A stretch of 64,000 nt of DNA from Salinisphaera sp963835375 (GCA_963835375.1 CAWIGB010000030.1:1-64000), one strand, 5' to 3'. Shown: positions 35,495 to 43,436, counted from the stretch's first letter. Translations and numbers: made by a program. Notes: a model not told the origin generated them from the sequence alone.

Positions 35495-36379
35495 CTAGTC
35501 GAGCTTGTCGCGGGCGTGGGCCTGGTGCTCGTCGACCGCGGGTTCCTCTTCAGGGGCGTGGCTCAGATCGCCGCCACAGAACTTGCAGTACTCGGCATCG
35601 ATTTCGTGACCGCTGCGTTCGCAGTGCGGGCAAATGGTGTTCTGGCGCTGCGCGGAAATCTCGTTGGTCAGCTCTGCCGTGATGATACCGCCGGTGACGG
35701 CGAGAATGGCATAGCCACTGAGAATGGCGATGCCGGCGATCGCCTGGCCCAGCGGGGTGGAGGGCGAGATATCGCCGTAGCCGACCGTGGTGATGGTCAC
35801 GATCGCCCAGTAGATCGAGCGCGGAATGCTGGTGAAGCCATGCGCCGGCCCTTCGACCACGTACATCAGCGCGCCAAGTACGGTCACCATGAGCGCCAGC
35901 ATGCCGAGAAAGATCTGCATCTTGCGCTGGGCGTGGCGCAACGCCCGGGTCATGACCCCGGCGTCGTTGGCATAGCGCACGAGTTTCAGGACTCGGAAGA
36001 TGCGCATCATGCGCAGGGTGCGCACGGCGACGAGATATTGCGCTTCGGGCAACAGCAGGCCGATGTACAGGGGCAGGATCGATATCAGATCGACCAGCCC
36101 ATAGAAACTGAAGATATAGGCCCAGCGCCGGCGCGCAGCATAGATGCGCGCGGCGTACTCGATGCTGAAGGCGAGGGTGAAGAACCATTCCAGGCCATCG
36201 AGCAGTGCGCCGAAACGACTCTCGATGGCAGCCACCGACACCAGCATGAGGTTGGTTACGCTGGTGACGATCAGTACCAGCAACACGATATCGAATCCGC
36301 GTCCGGCGGGCGTATCGGTACCGAAAATGATGGTCCGAAGACGAGCCCGCGGGCGTGGGTCGTCGGTATCGGCGATCAC
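35495..36379 (-). CDS. Kv-type voltage-gated potassium channel with C-terminal zinc ribbon
   Basis: Six-helix ion channel of 294 residues. The voltage sensor S4 is VRTLRMMRIFRVLKLVRY (basic residues every third position, about 119-136). The pore has the K filter TVGYGD (about 201-206), then S6 IAILSGYAILAVTGGIITAEL. The cytoplasmic tail carries CPHC...CKFCGGDL, a four-Cys zinc ribbon, ending in an acidic tail. It is probably a tetrameric K+ channel. It lies 13 bases downstream of the NlpC/P60 gene on the same strand. Confidence 0.9.
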   Translation of the reverse strand: MIADTDDPRPRARLRTIIFGTDTPAGRGFDIVLLVLIVTSVTNLMLVSVAAIESRFGALLDGLEWFFTLAFSIEYAARIYAARRRWAYIFSFYGLVDLISILPLYIGLLLPEAQYLVAVRTLRMMRIFRVLKLVRYANDAGVMTRALRHAQRKMQIFLGMLALMVTVLGALMYVVEGPAHGFTSIPRSIYWAIVTITTVGYGDISPSTPLGQAIAGIAILSGYAILAVTGGIITAELTNEISAQRQNTICPHCERSGHEIDAEYCKFCGGDLSHAPEEEPAVDEHQAHARDKLD

Positions 36380-36392
36380 GCGACTCCGCCGA

Positions 36393-36968
36393 TCACATCT
36401 GGCGGGTGGCCAGGATGCGCCGCGACTGCCAGTAGTGGTTGCGCCAATACACGTTGTCGAGACGCGAGATGGTCACGCCTTGGCTGCTCGAGGCGTGCAT
36501 GAAGCGGCCCTGACCGAGATAGATGCCGACATGATGCGACAGGGCGCCGGTCTTGAAGAACACCAGGTCGCCGGCTTCGAGATCCCGGCGCGGAATCGAC
36601 ATGCCCACCTGGGCCTGTTGGACGGTGGTACGCGGCAGTTCGTAGGATTCCACCGTATCCATGGTCTGGCGCACGAAGCTGGAGCAATCCACCCCGTTGC
36701 GGCTCTGACCCCCATAACGATACGGGGTGCCGGCCCAGCGTTCATAGACGCGGTGCAGCGCTTCCTCGAGCCTGGCCGTCGCGTTGGACAGCATGCCGGG
36801 ATCGGGCTCGTCGACCCGGCTCTTGTCGCGATATTTCGAACTGCCCCCGGGTCGGCTCAGATCGGCATGCCCCCGCTGTACGCCCTGGCTGGCGCACCCG
36901 CTGGCGGCCAGAAGCACGGCCGCGATGATGATCAGTCGATAACTTCGCAGGCGGGGTGGGGGCGCCAC
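36393..36968 (-). CDS. NlpC/P60 family cell-wall peptidase, lipoprotein
   Basis: Peptidoglycan endopeptidase (C40) of about 191 residues. It has a lipoprotein signal RLIIIAAVLLAASGCASQG, then a charged linker and the NlpC/P60 domain: GTPYRYGGQSRNGVDCSSFV (catalytic Cys), SHHVGIYLGQGRFMHAS (first His) and the third polar site further on. The start is uncertain. I used the GTG at 36968, which gives a short basic n-region; longer frames upstream would run into the ppx gene region on the other strand. It resembles E. coli Spr/MepS and NlpC. Confidence 0.85.
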   Translation of the reverse strand: MAPPPRLRSYRLIIIAAVLLAASGCASQGVQRGHADLSRPGGSSKYRDKSRVDEPDPGMLSNATARLEEALHRVYERWAGTPYRYGGQSRNGVDCSSFVRQTMDTVESYELPRTTVQQAQVGMSIPRRDLEAGDLVFFKTGALSHHVGIYLGQGRFMHASSSQGVTISRLDNVYWRNHYWQSRRILATRQM

Positions 36969-37104
36969 CCGGCGTACCAGAGCCGTCGCTATTCCCCTTG
37001 AGCTTGTGCCGTCCGTTGTCGTGATCGCCAAACCGTGCCCTCGCAACCCCTGCCCAAGCTGCTTAAGATAGTCGCATGAACTGCGCCTTGAAAAGTCCCG
37101 ACGC

Positions 37105-38682
37105 ATGACCCCGCCCGTCACGGTAGCCGCCGTGGATCTCGGCTCCAACAGTTTTCATATGCTGGTGGTCCGGGCCGAGCAAGGCCAGCGACGTGTGCTG
37201 GATCGCATCAAGGAGTCGGTGCGGCTGGCGGGCGGCCTCTCTGCCAACGGCCATCTCGATGAGGCAACCCAGCAGCGCGCGCTCGATTGTCTGGCTCGAT
37301 TCGGCCAGCGTCTGGCCCAGTTCGACGAGGCCCGGGTACGCGTGGTTGGCACGAATACCCTGCGTCAGGCGCGCAGCGCCGGTGCGTTCATCGCGCGTGC
37401 CGAGGCCGCGCTGGGTCATCCGATCGAGATCATCTATGGCGTGGAAGAAGCTCGCCTGATCTATGCTGGCGTGGCCGAGGATCTGGACGCCGTTGACGCG
37501 AATCGGCTCGTGGTGGACATCGGCGGCGGCTCGACGGAGCTTGTGATCGGCTGCGGCACGCAGACGCTCCGGGCGGAGAGTGTGGCCCTGGGGGCGGTCA
37601 CGCACACCAGTCGTTTCTTTGCCGACGGGCGGGTGAACAAGGCGACATGGAAGGCCGCGGTGACCGAAGCACGACTGGCGCTGGAGCCCCTAGCCTACGA
37701 TTATCGCGAGCTGGGCTGGTCGGCGGCGATCGGGGCGTCAGGCAGCATTAAGTCGATCGCCCGGGCGGTAGGCGCCGATGCGCCGGGCGAAATGATCACG
37801 AGTCAGGCACTGGGCAAGCTGGCCCGCCGTCTGTACAAGGCCGGTTCGGTGGACAAGCTGGCGCCAGAGGGCGTCTCGGGCGAGCGCCGCGCGATCTTCG
37901 CGGGCGGGCTGGCTGTGCTTGCCGGCATAGTCGAAAGCCTCGGTGTCGAGGCCATGCAGGTGTCGGACAAGGCTCTGCGGGAAGGTGTGATCAGCGATCT
38001 GCTCGGCCGCCTGTCCGCCCACGACTCACGCGACGACGGCGTGGACGATGCCGCGCAGCGTTTTGTCATCGACCGCGAGCACGGCCGGCGCGTGGCCGAA
38101 ACCGCCGCTCGGCTGTGGCGCTCCGGCCATGAGGCCAACGAGGGCCCGAACGGGATGGCCGAGGCGGCCCGGGTGCTGCGCTGGGCCGCCATGCTGCATG
38201 AGATTGGCCTCGCGGTCGCGCACCGGGCTTACCACAAGCATGGCGAGTATCTGCTGGGCAACGCCGATATCCGCGGGTTCTCACAGGTGGATCAGCACTT
38301 GCTGGCGACCATCGTACGGTTGCACCGCGGGCGGCTGCGCACGGAATTGATCGATGCGTTGCCGCCCGTCTGGCAGGCTCGCACCCGGGATATCGTGCTG
38401 GCGCTGCGCATCGCCGTGATCCTGCATCGCGGGCGCAACCCGGCGACCTGGCCGCCGGTCACGCTCGCCCACGGCGATTCGATGTTGACGATATCGATCG
38501 ATACCGACTGGCTGGCCGAGCGTCCGCTCACGCGTGCCGATTTGGAGCACGAGGGCGAGCGCCTGGCCAAGGCAGGACTGAAGTGGAGCTGGAGCTGGTC
38601 GAGACGGGGGCCGAGGCGGCTGACGGCTGACGGCGGTCGAGTATGCCGGGCGCCGATCGGTCGGGCTGTCCGGGCCTGCTAG
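37105..38682 (+). CDS. ppx: Exopolyphosphatase / guanosine pentaphosphatase
   Basis: Ppx/GppA family enzyme degrading polyphosphate or pppGpp, 525 residues. The ASKHA N-terminal half has VAAVDLGSNSFHMLV (phosphate 1), GVEEARLIYAGV, and VVDIGGGSTELVIG (phosphate 2). The C-terminal half is the HD-like domain (RWAAMLHEIGLAVAHRAYHKHGEYLL). The last ~25 residues (after AGLKWSWSWS) are basic and unlike the family, ending exactly at a CTAG where repeat copy 3 begins; the natural stop may have been lost. Ppx versus GppA cannot be decided by eye. No ppk gene is adjacent. Confidence 0.9.
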   Translation: MTPPVTVAAVDLGSNSFHMLVVRAEQGQRRVLDRIKESVRLAGGLSANGHLDEATQQRALDCLARFGQRLAQFDEARVRVVGTNTLRQARSAGAFIARAEAALGHPIEIIYGVEEARLIYAGVAEDLDAVDANRLVVDIGGGSTELVIGCGTQTLRAESVALGAVTHTSRFFADGRVNKATWKAAVTEARLALEPLAYDYRELGWSAAIGASGSIKSIARAVGADAPGEMITSQALGKLARRLYKAGSVDKLAPEGVSGERRAIFAGGLAVLAGIVESLGVEAMQVSDKALREGVISDLLGRLSAHDSRDDGVDDAAQRFVIDREHGRRVAETAARLWRSGHEANEGPNGMAEAARVLRWAAMLHEIGLAVAHRAYHKHGEYLLGNADIRGFSQVDQHLLATIVRLHRGRLRTELIDALPPVWQARTRDIVLALRIAVILHRGRNPATWPPVTLAHGDSMLTISIDTDWLAERPLTRADLEHEGERLAKAGLKWSWSWSRRGPRRLTADGGRVCRAPIGRAVRAC

Positions 38683-38922
38683 TGTTGCGTGCGCGTCCGC
38701 GCCACGGGGCGTTTTCTTGCACGACAAGACGTCATCTCCGCCCTGTAGCTGGCCGACAGGAGCGAGCGACCACGCCGGATTGCAACACAAGGGCTCGGGC
38801 CGTGCAGCAGGGGCGGGGAACAAGATCGCGTCTTGCGTCCTTGAACAGCCGATCCTCGATCAAAGCCGAGGGGCAGCACGGCGCCCCTCGGGTTCGGGGT
38901 GGCTGGTGGGTTTACACACCTA
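38679..38922 (+). repeat. Dispersed intergenic repeat, copy 3 (plus orientation)
   Basis: This fills the whole gap between the convergent ppx and prfC genes. It begins at the CTAG of the ppx stop and ends at the CTAG that holds the prfC stop. Shared blocks: GCGTTTTCTTGCACGACAAG, ACGTC, CCTGTAGC, GGAGCGAGCGACCACGCCGG, ATTGCA. It is more diverged than copies 1 and 2, and a GGGGC...GCCCC dyad replaces the AATATATT palindrome. No coding capacity. Confidence 0.6.
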
Positions 38923-40539
38923 GTCCGGCCCGCCGGTGTTGAACTCACGCACCGCGGCGAAGGTGATGTCGGGCCAGCGTTCCTCGGTGAGCTGCAGTTT
39001 GACTCGGGAGGGTGCCAGATAGACCAGCGCCCCGGAATGGTCTTCGGCCACGCCGGTGTCCATGCGGGTGCGGAAGCGTTCGATCTCGCGCGGCTCGCCG
39101 TAGATCCAGCGTGCGGTGTATATCTCGATGCCTTCGAAGCCTGCGTTGACGTTGTATTCGGTGCGCAGACGCTCGGCCACCACGTCGAACTGCAGCGTTC
39201 CGACCGCCCCCAGAACGACGTCGTTGTTGTGCAACGGCCTGAACACCTGGGTCGCGCCTTCCTCGCAGAGCTGGTCCAGGCCCTTGTGTAGCGCCTTGGC
39301 CTTGAGCGGATCGCGCAGGACGACGCGCTGGAACAGTTCCGGCGCGAAGTTCGGAATGCCGGTGAAGGCCAGCTCCTCGCCTTCGGAGAAGCAATCGCCG
39401 ATGGCGATCGTGCCGTGATTGTGAATGCCGATGATGTCGCCCGGCCAGGCTGTTTCGGCGGCCTCGCGGCGGTTGGCCATGAAGGTCAGCGCATCGTTGA
39501 CGCGGATGTCCTTGCCCGCGGTGAGATGGCGCATCTTCATGCCCTTGCGGTAGTGGCCTGAGCACACACGCATGAAGGCGATGCGATCACGGTGCTGTGG
39601 GTCCATGTTTGCCTGGATCTTGAACACGAAACCGGACAGGGCATCCTCGCTGGGCACGACTTCGCGCGAGGTGGTTTCGCGCGGCCGTGGCGCCGGGGCC
39701 CACTCGACGAACGAATCCAGCAACGGACGGATGCCGAAGTTGTTGACCGCCGAGCCGAAGAACACCGGTGTGACCTGGCCGGCGAGATACATCTCCAGAT
39801 CGAAGCCGTCGCCGGCCTCGCGCACCAGTTCGATCTCTTCGAGCAGCTCGTCGTAATAGTCGCCGGCGATTTCTTTCAGTCGCGGATCCTCGAGCCCGTC
39901 GATGGTCACGGTCTTGCCGCCACCTTCGTTGTCGGATCCCTCGTACAGATAGACCTTGTCCTCAAGCAGGTGATACACGCCCTTGAAGGCGCGTCCCATG
40001 CCGATTGGCCATGTGATCGGCGCGCAGACAATGCCCAGCACCTCTTCGATCTCGTCAAGGACTTCCAGCGGCGGGCGGCCGTCCCGGTCCATCTTGTTGA
40101 TGAAGGTGAAGATCGGCGTGGTGCGCAGCCGACAGACTTCCATCAGTTTGATGGTCCGCGGTTCCACGCCGCGCGCGATGTCGATCACCATCAACGCCGA
40201 GTCGACCGCGGTGAGCGTGCGATAGGTGTCTTCCGAGAAATCCTCGTGGCCCGGCGTGTCCAGAAGATTGACGATGCGCTCGTGGTACGGAAACTGCATC
40301 ACCGATGTGGTCACCGAAATACCGCGCGACTGCTCCATCGCCATCCAGTCGGAGGTGGCATGGCGGGTGGCTTTGCGCCCCTTGACGGTGCCGGCGAGCT
40401 GGATCGCGCCACCGAACAGCAACAGTTTTTCGGTGAGGGTCGTCTTGCCCGCATCCGGATGCGAGATGATGGCAAAAGTGCGTCTGAGCGCTGCCTCCTG
40501 CGCGGTCTGACTGGTGTGGGCAGTGGCGGCCTGATTCAT
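38920..40539 (-). CDS. prfC: Peptide chain release factor 3
   Basis: Translational GTPase that recycles RF1/RF2 after termination. The 539-residue protein has the G1 motif SHPDAGKTTLTEKLLLFGG, switch I GRKATRHATSDWMAMEQSRG, G3 DTPGHEDFSEDTYR, G4 NKMDRDG, and domains II-III ending FAAVREFNTGGPD. Its size matches E. coli RF3 (529). The 345-base upstream gap holds a candidate divergent small RNA. Confidence 0.97.
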   Translation of the reverse strand: MNQAATAHTSQTAQEAALRRTFAIISHPDAGKTTLTEKLLLFGGAIQLAGTVKGRKATRHATSDWMAMEQSRGISVTTSVMQFPYHERIVNLLDTPGHEDFSEDTYRTLTAVDSALMVIDIARGVEPRTIKLMEVCRLRTTPIFTFINKMDRDGRPPLEVLDEIEEVLGIVCAPITWPIGMGRAFKGVYHLLEDKVYLYEGSDNEGGGKTVTIDGLEDPRLKEIAGDYYDELLEEIELVREAGDGFDLEMYLAGQVTPVFFGSAVNNFGIRPLLDSFVEWAPAPRPRETTSREVVPSEDALSGFVFKIQANMDPQHRDRIAFMRVCSGHYRKGMKMRHLTAGKDIRVNDALTFMANRREAAETAWPGDIIGIHNHGTIAIGDCFSEGEELAFTGIPNFAPELFQRVVLRDPLKAKALHKGLDQLCEEGATQVFRPLHNNDVVLGAVGTLQFDVVAERLRTEYNVNAGFEGIEIYTARWIYGEPREIERFRTRMDTGVAEDHSGALVYLAPSRVKLQLTEERWPDITFAAVREFNTGGPD

Positions 40540-40640
40540 TTTGCACTCCGATCGGACGACCGAGCGTTCGTATGTCGCTGAGTCGACTCGAAATAATAGC
40601 TGTATAGTGCAGCTCTATGTTGCGTTGAGAGAATTTCAAT

Positions 40641-40669
40641 TAGCCTCGGCATCGCGCGGTGACTATATT
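40641..40669 (+). promoter_or_regulatory. Candidate promoter of the structured RNA
   Basis: TATATT (40664-40669) is a good -10 whose expected start, about 40676, coincides with the first base of hairpin 1. The -35 hexamer at 17 bases (TAGCCT) is poor. A dyad TTGA-N7-TCAA (40625-40639), centred about 44 bases before the start, could be an activator site. Confidence 0.35.
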
Positions 40670-40675
40670 TTCCAA

Positions 40676-40857
40676 CAACGGCGACGGCGCAATGCCGTTG
40701 CCACCGCAGATACGGTGTTCCCCCTTCACCGACTCTGCCCGCACAGCCGCATCCTACCCGAGTCGGGCGGCTGTGCTTACAGGGTGTCGCCCGCCCCCTG
40801 GCGGCGCCCACTGGCTGGCCCGGATCGGATGCCCTCCCGATTCGGGCCTCTTTTTTT
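40676..40857 (+). ncRNA. Candidate structured small RNA, five hairpins and terminator
   Basis: Five successive stems: H1 CAACGGC/GCCGTTG (40676-40700); H2 CACCG/CGGTG (40702-40717); H3 GCACAGCCGC/GCGGCTGTGC (40741-40776, perfect 10 bp); H4 GGGTGTCGCC/GGCGGCGCCC (40782-40809, 10 bp with two U-G pairs); H5 GGCCCGGATCGG/CCGATTCGGGCC (40817-40848, 12 bp with one G-U) followed by seven T. The wobble pairs would be A-C mismatches on the minus strand, so the plus strand is the folded RNA. CCGACTC (40729-40735) also complements GAGTCGG in the H3 loop, allowing an alternative fold. It is divergent from prfC and convergent with acyP. I do not match it to 6S, SRP, tmRNA or RNase P RNA. Confidence 0.55.
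40817..40857 (+). terminator. Intrinsic terminator of the candidate small RNA
   Basis: A 12-bp stem with an 8-base loop, then CTC and seven T. It is the strongest plus-strand terminator in the window, although no plus-strand gene ends before it. This argues for an independent transcript. Confidence 0.85.
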
Positions 40858-40884
40858 GTCTTGGGTGAAGCAGCGCAGAGCGTG

Positions 40885-41157
40885 TCAGGCGACCGTGAAC
40901 GGCGACGGCAGATCGGCGGCGTCGGCGGCTTGTTCCGAGACCTCGCCGACCCGGGCCATGCCGGGGCCTTCGTGCAGCCAGTCACGCAGCGCATCGAGAT
41001 CCTTGGGGGTGCCGCGGGCCATCAGTTCCACATCGCCATCCCCGCGGTTTCGCACCCAGCCGTCGAGAGACAGCCTGCGGGCGGCATCGCTGGTTGCGGC
41101 TCGAAAGCCCACGCCCTGAACTCGACCGCGGACACGGAAATAACGTGTTTCGGACAT
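40885..41157 (-). CDS. acyP: Acylphosphatase
   Basis: Small enzyme (90 residues) hydrolysing acyl phosphates. It has the phosphate-binding YFRVRGRVQGVGFR, with the conserved Arg in VQGVGFR, and GWVRNRGDGDVELMARG, with the catalytic Asn. I chose the ATG at 41157 because the family begins 4-6 residues before this strand; an ATG at 41181 would add eight. It is divergent from the gene at 41214 with 56 bases between. Confidence 0.93.
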   Translation of the reverse strand: MSETRYFRVRGRVQGVGFRAATSDAARRLSLDGWVRNRGDGDVELMARGTPKDLDALRDWLHEGPGMARVGEVSEQAADAADLPSPFTVA

Positions 41158-41213
41158 GGCGTATCGCAGGCGTATACTCAAAGCCCAGATTGTACATGTT
41201 CGGAGACGCGTGC

Positions 41214-41894
41214 ATGTGGCAAACCATCAAGCGTCGTGCCGCTCAACTGGGCGGCCTTGCGACGGCTGAACGATCCGGCCCACGCGAGGCCAGTCTTCGC
41301 CTGACCCTGCCCAATCCGTACGGCGGGCCCGCCTGGGTCACGGCCACGGTGGCTCTGTCCAGCCGGCCGCGCGGCATGGGGGAGACAGTACGGGTGCGCG
41401 GGCACATCGACAGCTGTTTTCGCATGCCGGCCCACAGCGCCGACCGGGTCGCCTTGTCGCATGATGCCTCCGCCAATTCTCATCCGCTGATGCGTTATGG
41501 CCGCGAGGCGGCGGCTTCGCTCACGCGCCGGGCGATCGAGCGGCTGCCGCGGGCGGCCCGCATGCGGATCGCCGAACAGCGCCGCCAGAGCTGGATCGAC
41601 ATGCAGATCAGTACCGCGCCGTTGGATGCCGGAGCTGCCGCGTTGATGCCGGAGCCGCTGCGCGCGGTATACGGCGATACCTTGCCCCGCGCCATGCCCG
41701 GCGGCCCGCGCGTCGGCGTGTGGGCCGGGCCGGCCGGCGGCCCCCGCGGTGGCATGGCGCGGCTCGCCATGGTCCAGTTCGATCAGAACGATCTGGGCGC
41801 GGCGCGACGCAGCGACGAGGATGAACGCTTCAGCCTGAACCTCAGCATCGCGCAAGTGGTCGAGCCGGCGGGCGAGGACGTCGACCCGGGCTAG
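41214..41894 (+). CDS. Hypothetical protein ending at a MITE-like element
   Basis: Protein of 226 residues that I do not recognise. It has a basic N-terminus, a region rich in Arg and Ala (about residues 95-130), a Gly/Pro-rich segment (GPRVGVWAGPAGGPRGGMARL), and an acidic C-terminal part. No signal peptide or membrane helix is evident. I chose the ATG at 41214 because GGAGAC lies 8-13 bases upstream. The TAG stop is part of the terminal CTAG of the element at 41891-42056, so the original C-terminus may have been different. Confidence 0.6.
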   Translation: MWQTIKRRAAQLGGLATAERSGPREASLRLTLPNPYGGPAWVTATVALSSRPRGMGETVRVRGHIDSCFRMPAHSADRVALSHDASANSHPLMRYGREAAASLTRRAIERLPRAARMRIAEQRRQSWIDMQISTAPLDAGAAALMPEPLRAVYGDTLPRAMPGGPRVGVWAGPAGGPRGGMARLAMVQFDQNDLGAARRSDEDERFSLNLSIAQVVEPAGEDVDPG

Positions 41895-42056
41895 TCTCCT
41901 GTCTCGCAAGTAACCTTACATTGCGCGCGGCCATCACCGCGTCTGGCCGCGTTGCCCAACCCAGCCGTATGTCCGATACGGCTGGGTTTCTCGCCTTGCC
42001 AGCCACGCCGACGGCTCGCGCTCGTCTGATAAGAAACTTACGAGACAGGACACTAG
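41891..42056. mobile_element. MITE-like palindromic element with CTAG ends
   Basis: Terminal inverted repeats of about 26 bases: CTAGTCTCCTGTCTCGCAAG at the left, and CTAGTGTCCTGTCTCGTAAG as the reverse complement of the right end (18 of 20 identical). A perfect 13-bp hairpin (AACCCAGCCGTAT, loop GTCCG, 41958-41988) is centred at 41973, exactly the centre of the whole 166 bases, and the arms between are partly complementary. No coding capacity. CTAG at both ends may be the target duplication seen with some IS5-type transposases (inference). The remaining 240 bases to 42292 show nothing I can support. Confidence 0.6.
41958..41990 (+). terminator. Central hairpin of the MITE-like element, possible terminator
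   Basis: A perfect 13-bp stem with a 5-base loop followed by TCTC after GGGTT. It could end transcription of the upstream gene even though it belongs to the repeat. Confidence 0.45.
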
Positions 42057-42292
42057 GCGAGGGCTGCGGCGGCATCCCTGGCTGCCGGTTCCGACCGAGC
42101 CGGGCGCCGTGCCCCGAGAAAGCGCGCGCTCAGTTTCACTGGTCCATCGTGTCGGGCAAGACAATGGTCGAGCGTTCTGTGGGACGTGGTCGGCCCGGTC
42201 GAGATATTCGCCGGATCGCCGATGCGTTGATGCCGGCCGGTCATCGGCAGCGCCCAAACGTGCGACGGAAGAGACACAGGGGTGATCCGGGA

Positions 42293-42483
42293 ATGAACAA
42301 CTTTTCGATCTATATGGTGGGCGTGATCCTTGTGGTTTCTGCCTTGGCCTATGCGGCCTATCTGCTGGGGCTGCGCCGATGTGGATCGGCATCGGTGTGG
42401 TGGTGCTGCTCGGCATGGGGCTGATGGGCGCCGCCAAGAAAGCCGGTATGAGGCAGGGCGGTGGCCAGGCCTCACGGCGTTGA
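42293..42483 (+). pseudogene. Small two-helix membrane protein, frameshifted
   Basis: Starting at the ATG at 42293 the frame reads MNNFSIYMVGVILVVSALAY AAYLLG (first helix), then leaves frame. From about 42380 another frame reads MWIGIGVVVLLGMGLMGAAK K and ends RQGGGQASRR. One base missing near 42374-42380 would join them into a 63-residue protein with two membrane helices and a basic tail, a common type of small conserved gammaproteobacterial membrane protein of unknown role. As written the first frame ends at 42424. Likely a sequence error. Confidence 0.55.
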
Positions 42484-42506
42484 GCGCTGCGGCGGTTCGG
42501 GGGGTG

Positions 42507-43343
42507 TCAGTCCGCGCTGCCCTGATCGAAACCCAGGCGAGCGAGCAGCCCTTCGAATTCATCCAGGTCGTGGAAGGCGATACGCAGCTCGCCGCGACGG
42601 CGCGCCGGGTCGTACTGGATACGCACCGCGTTGCCCACGTGTTCCGCCAGTCGCTGCTCCAGCGCGGCCAGTTCGGGCGGCGCGCCCTCGGTTGCCGGCC
42701 CGGTGCGCGGCTGGCCCTGTTCGCGAACCCAGTGTTCCAGGCGACGTACGCTCACGTGTTCGGCCACCGCACGCCCGGCCAGACGGGTCTGGGTGGAGAT
42801 GTCGAGCCCGGCCAGGATCTTGCCGTGGCCGATCGACAGTTTCTTTTCATCGAGCAGCTTCTGTACCGGCGTGGCCAGCTGGCGCAGGCGCAGAAAATTG
42901 CTGACATACGCACGTGATTTGCCGATGCGTACGGCGATGGCGTCGTGGGTGAGGCCGTGGATCTCACCCAGCCGCGCCAGGCCGTGCGCGGTATCCATCA
43001 CGCCGAGCGATTCCCGTTGCAGGTTCTCGATCAGCCCGAGCACCCGGGCCTGCTCGGGATCGAGATCGTTGCGCACGATTGCCGGTAGTTCGGCCAGCCC
43101 CGCGCGCTGGGCCGCTCGCCAGCGCCGTTCTCCGGCCAGCAGACGGAACCCCTGCGCCACGTCGCCCGTCACCACGACCGGCTGGATCACGCCTGATTCG
43201 CGGATCGAGTCGGCCAGTTCAGCCAGACCGGCCTCGTCGAAGCGAGTGCGCGCCTGATGTGGGTCGCGCGCAATGGATTCGATCGGCAGCCGCGCGATAC
43301 GGTGGTCGGCAGACGGAGGTTGCTTGTCGATATCGGTGCTCAA
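42507..43343 (-). CDS. parB: ParB/Spo0J-family DNA-binding protein
   Basis: Centromere-binding CTPase-family protein of 278 residues. It has an N-terminal Box I (SIARDPHQARTRFDE), the CTP-site GERRWRAAQRAGL (about residues 71-83), IENLQRESL, the helix-turn-helix LTHDAIAVRIGKSRAYVSNFLRL, and a C-terminal dimerisation segment (LRIAFHDLDEFEGLLARLGF). parA is not adjacent on either side, and I found no canonical parS 16-mer in the window. The position 37 kb from mnmG suggests that the usual mnmG-rsmG-parAB block has been broken up. Confidence 0.92.
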   Translation of the reverse strand: MSTDIDKQPPSADHRIARLPIESIARDPHQARTRFDEAGLAELADSIRESGVIQPVVVTGDVAQGFRLLAGERRWRAAQRAGLAELPAIVRNDLDPEQARVLGLIENLQRESLGVMDTAHGLARLGEIHGLTHDAIAVRIGKSRAYVSNFLRLRQLATPVQKLLDEKKLSIGHGKILAGLDISTQTRLAGRAVAEHVSVRRLEHWVREQGQPRTGPATEGAPPELAALEQRLAEHVGNAVRIQYDPARRRGELRIAFHDLDEFEGLLARLGFDQGSAD

Positions 43344-43436
43344 GACGGGTGGGATCTGCGTGCTAAGCTCGAAACAGCAGTTCTAGTGTAAACCCCGGCA
43401 GCCCCGCGGACGCCGAGCCCGCGAGCGAGGAGTGGT

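Noticed and set aside
40729..40776. Full H-type pseudoknot in the candidate RNA
   Set aside because: With zero bases between the two 3' strands, a 5-base loop would have to span 17 stacked pairs; kept only as an alternative pairing.
40659..40868. 69-codon open frame across the structured RNA
   Set aside because: It runs straight through the terminator hairpin and T tract, has no ribosome-binding site and no recognisable sequence.
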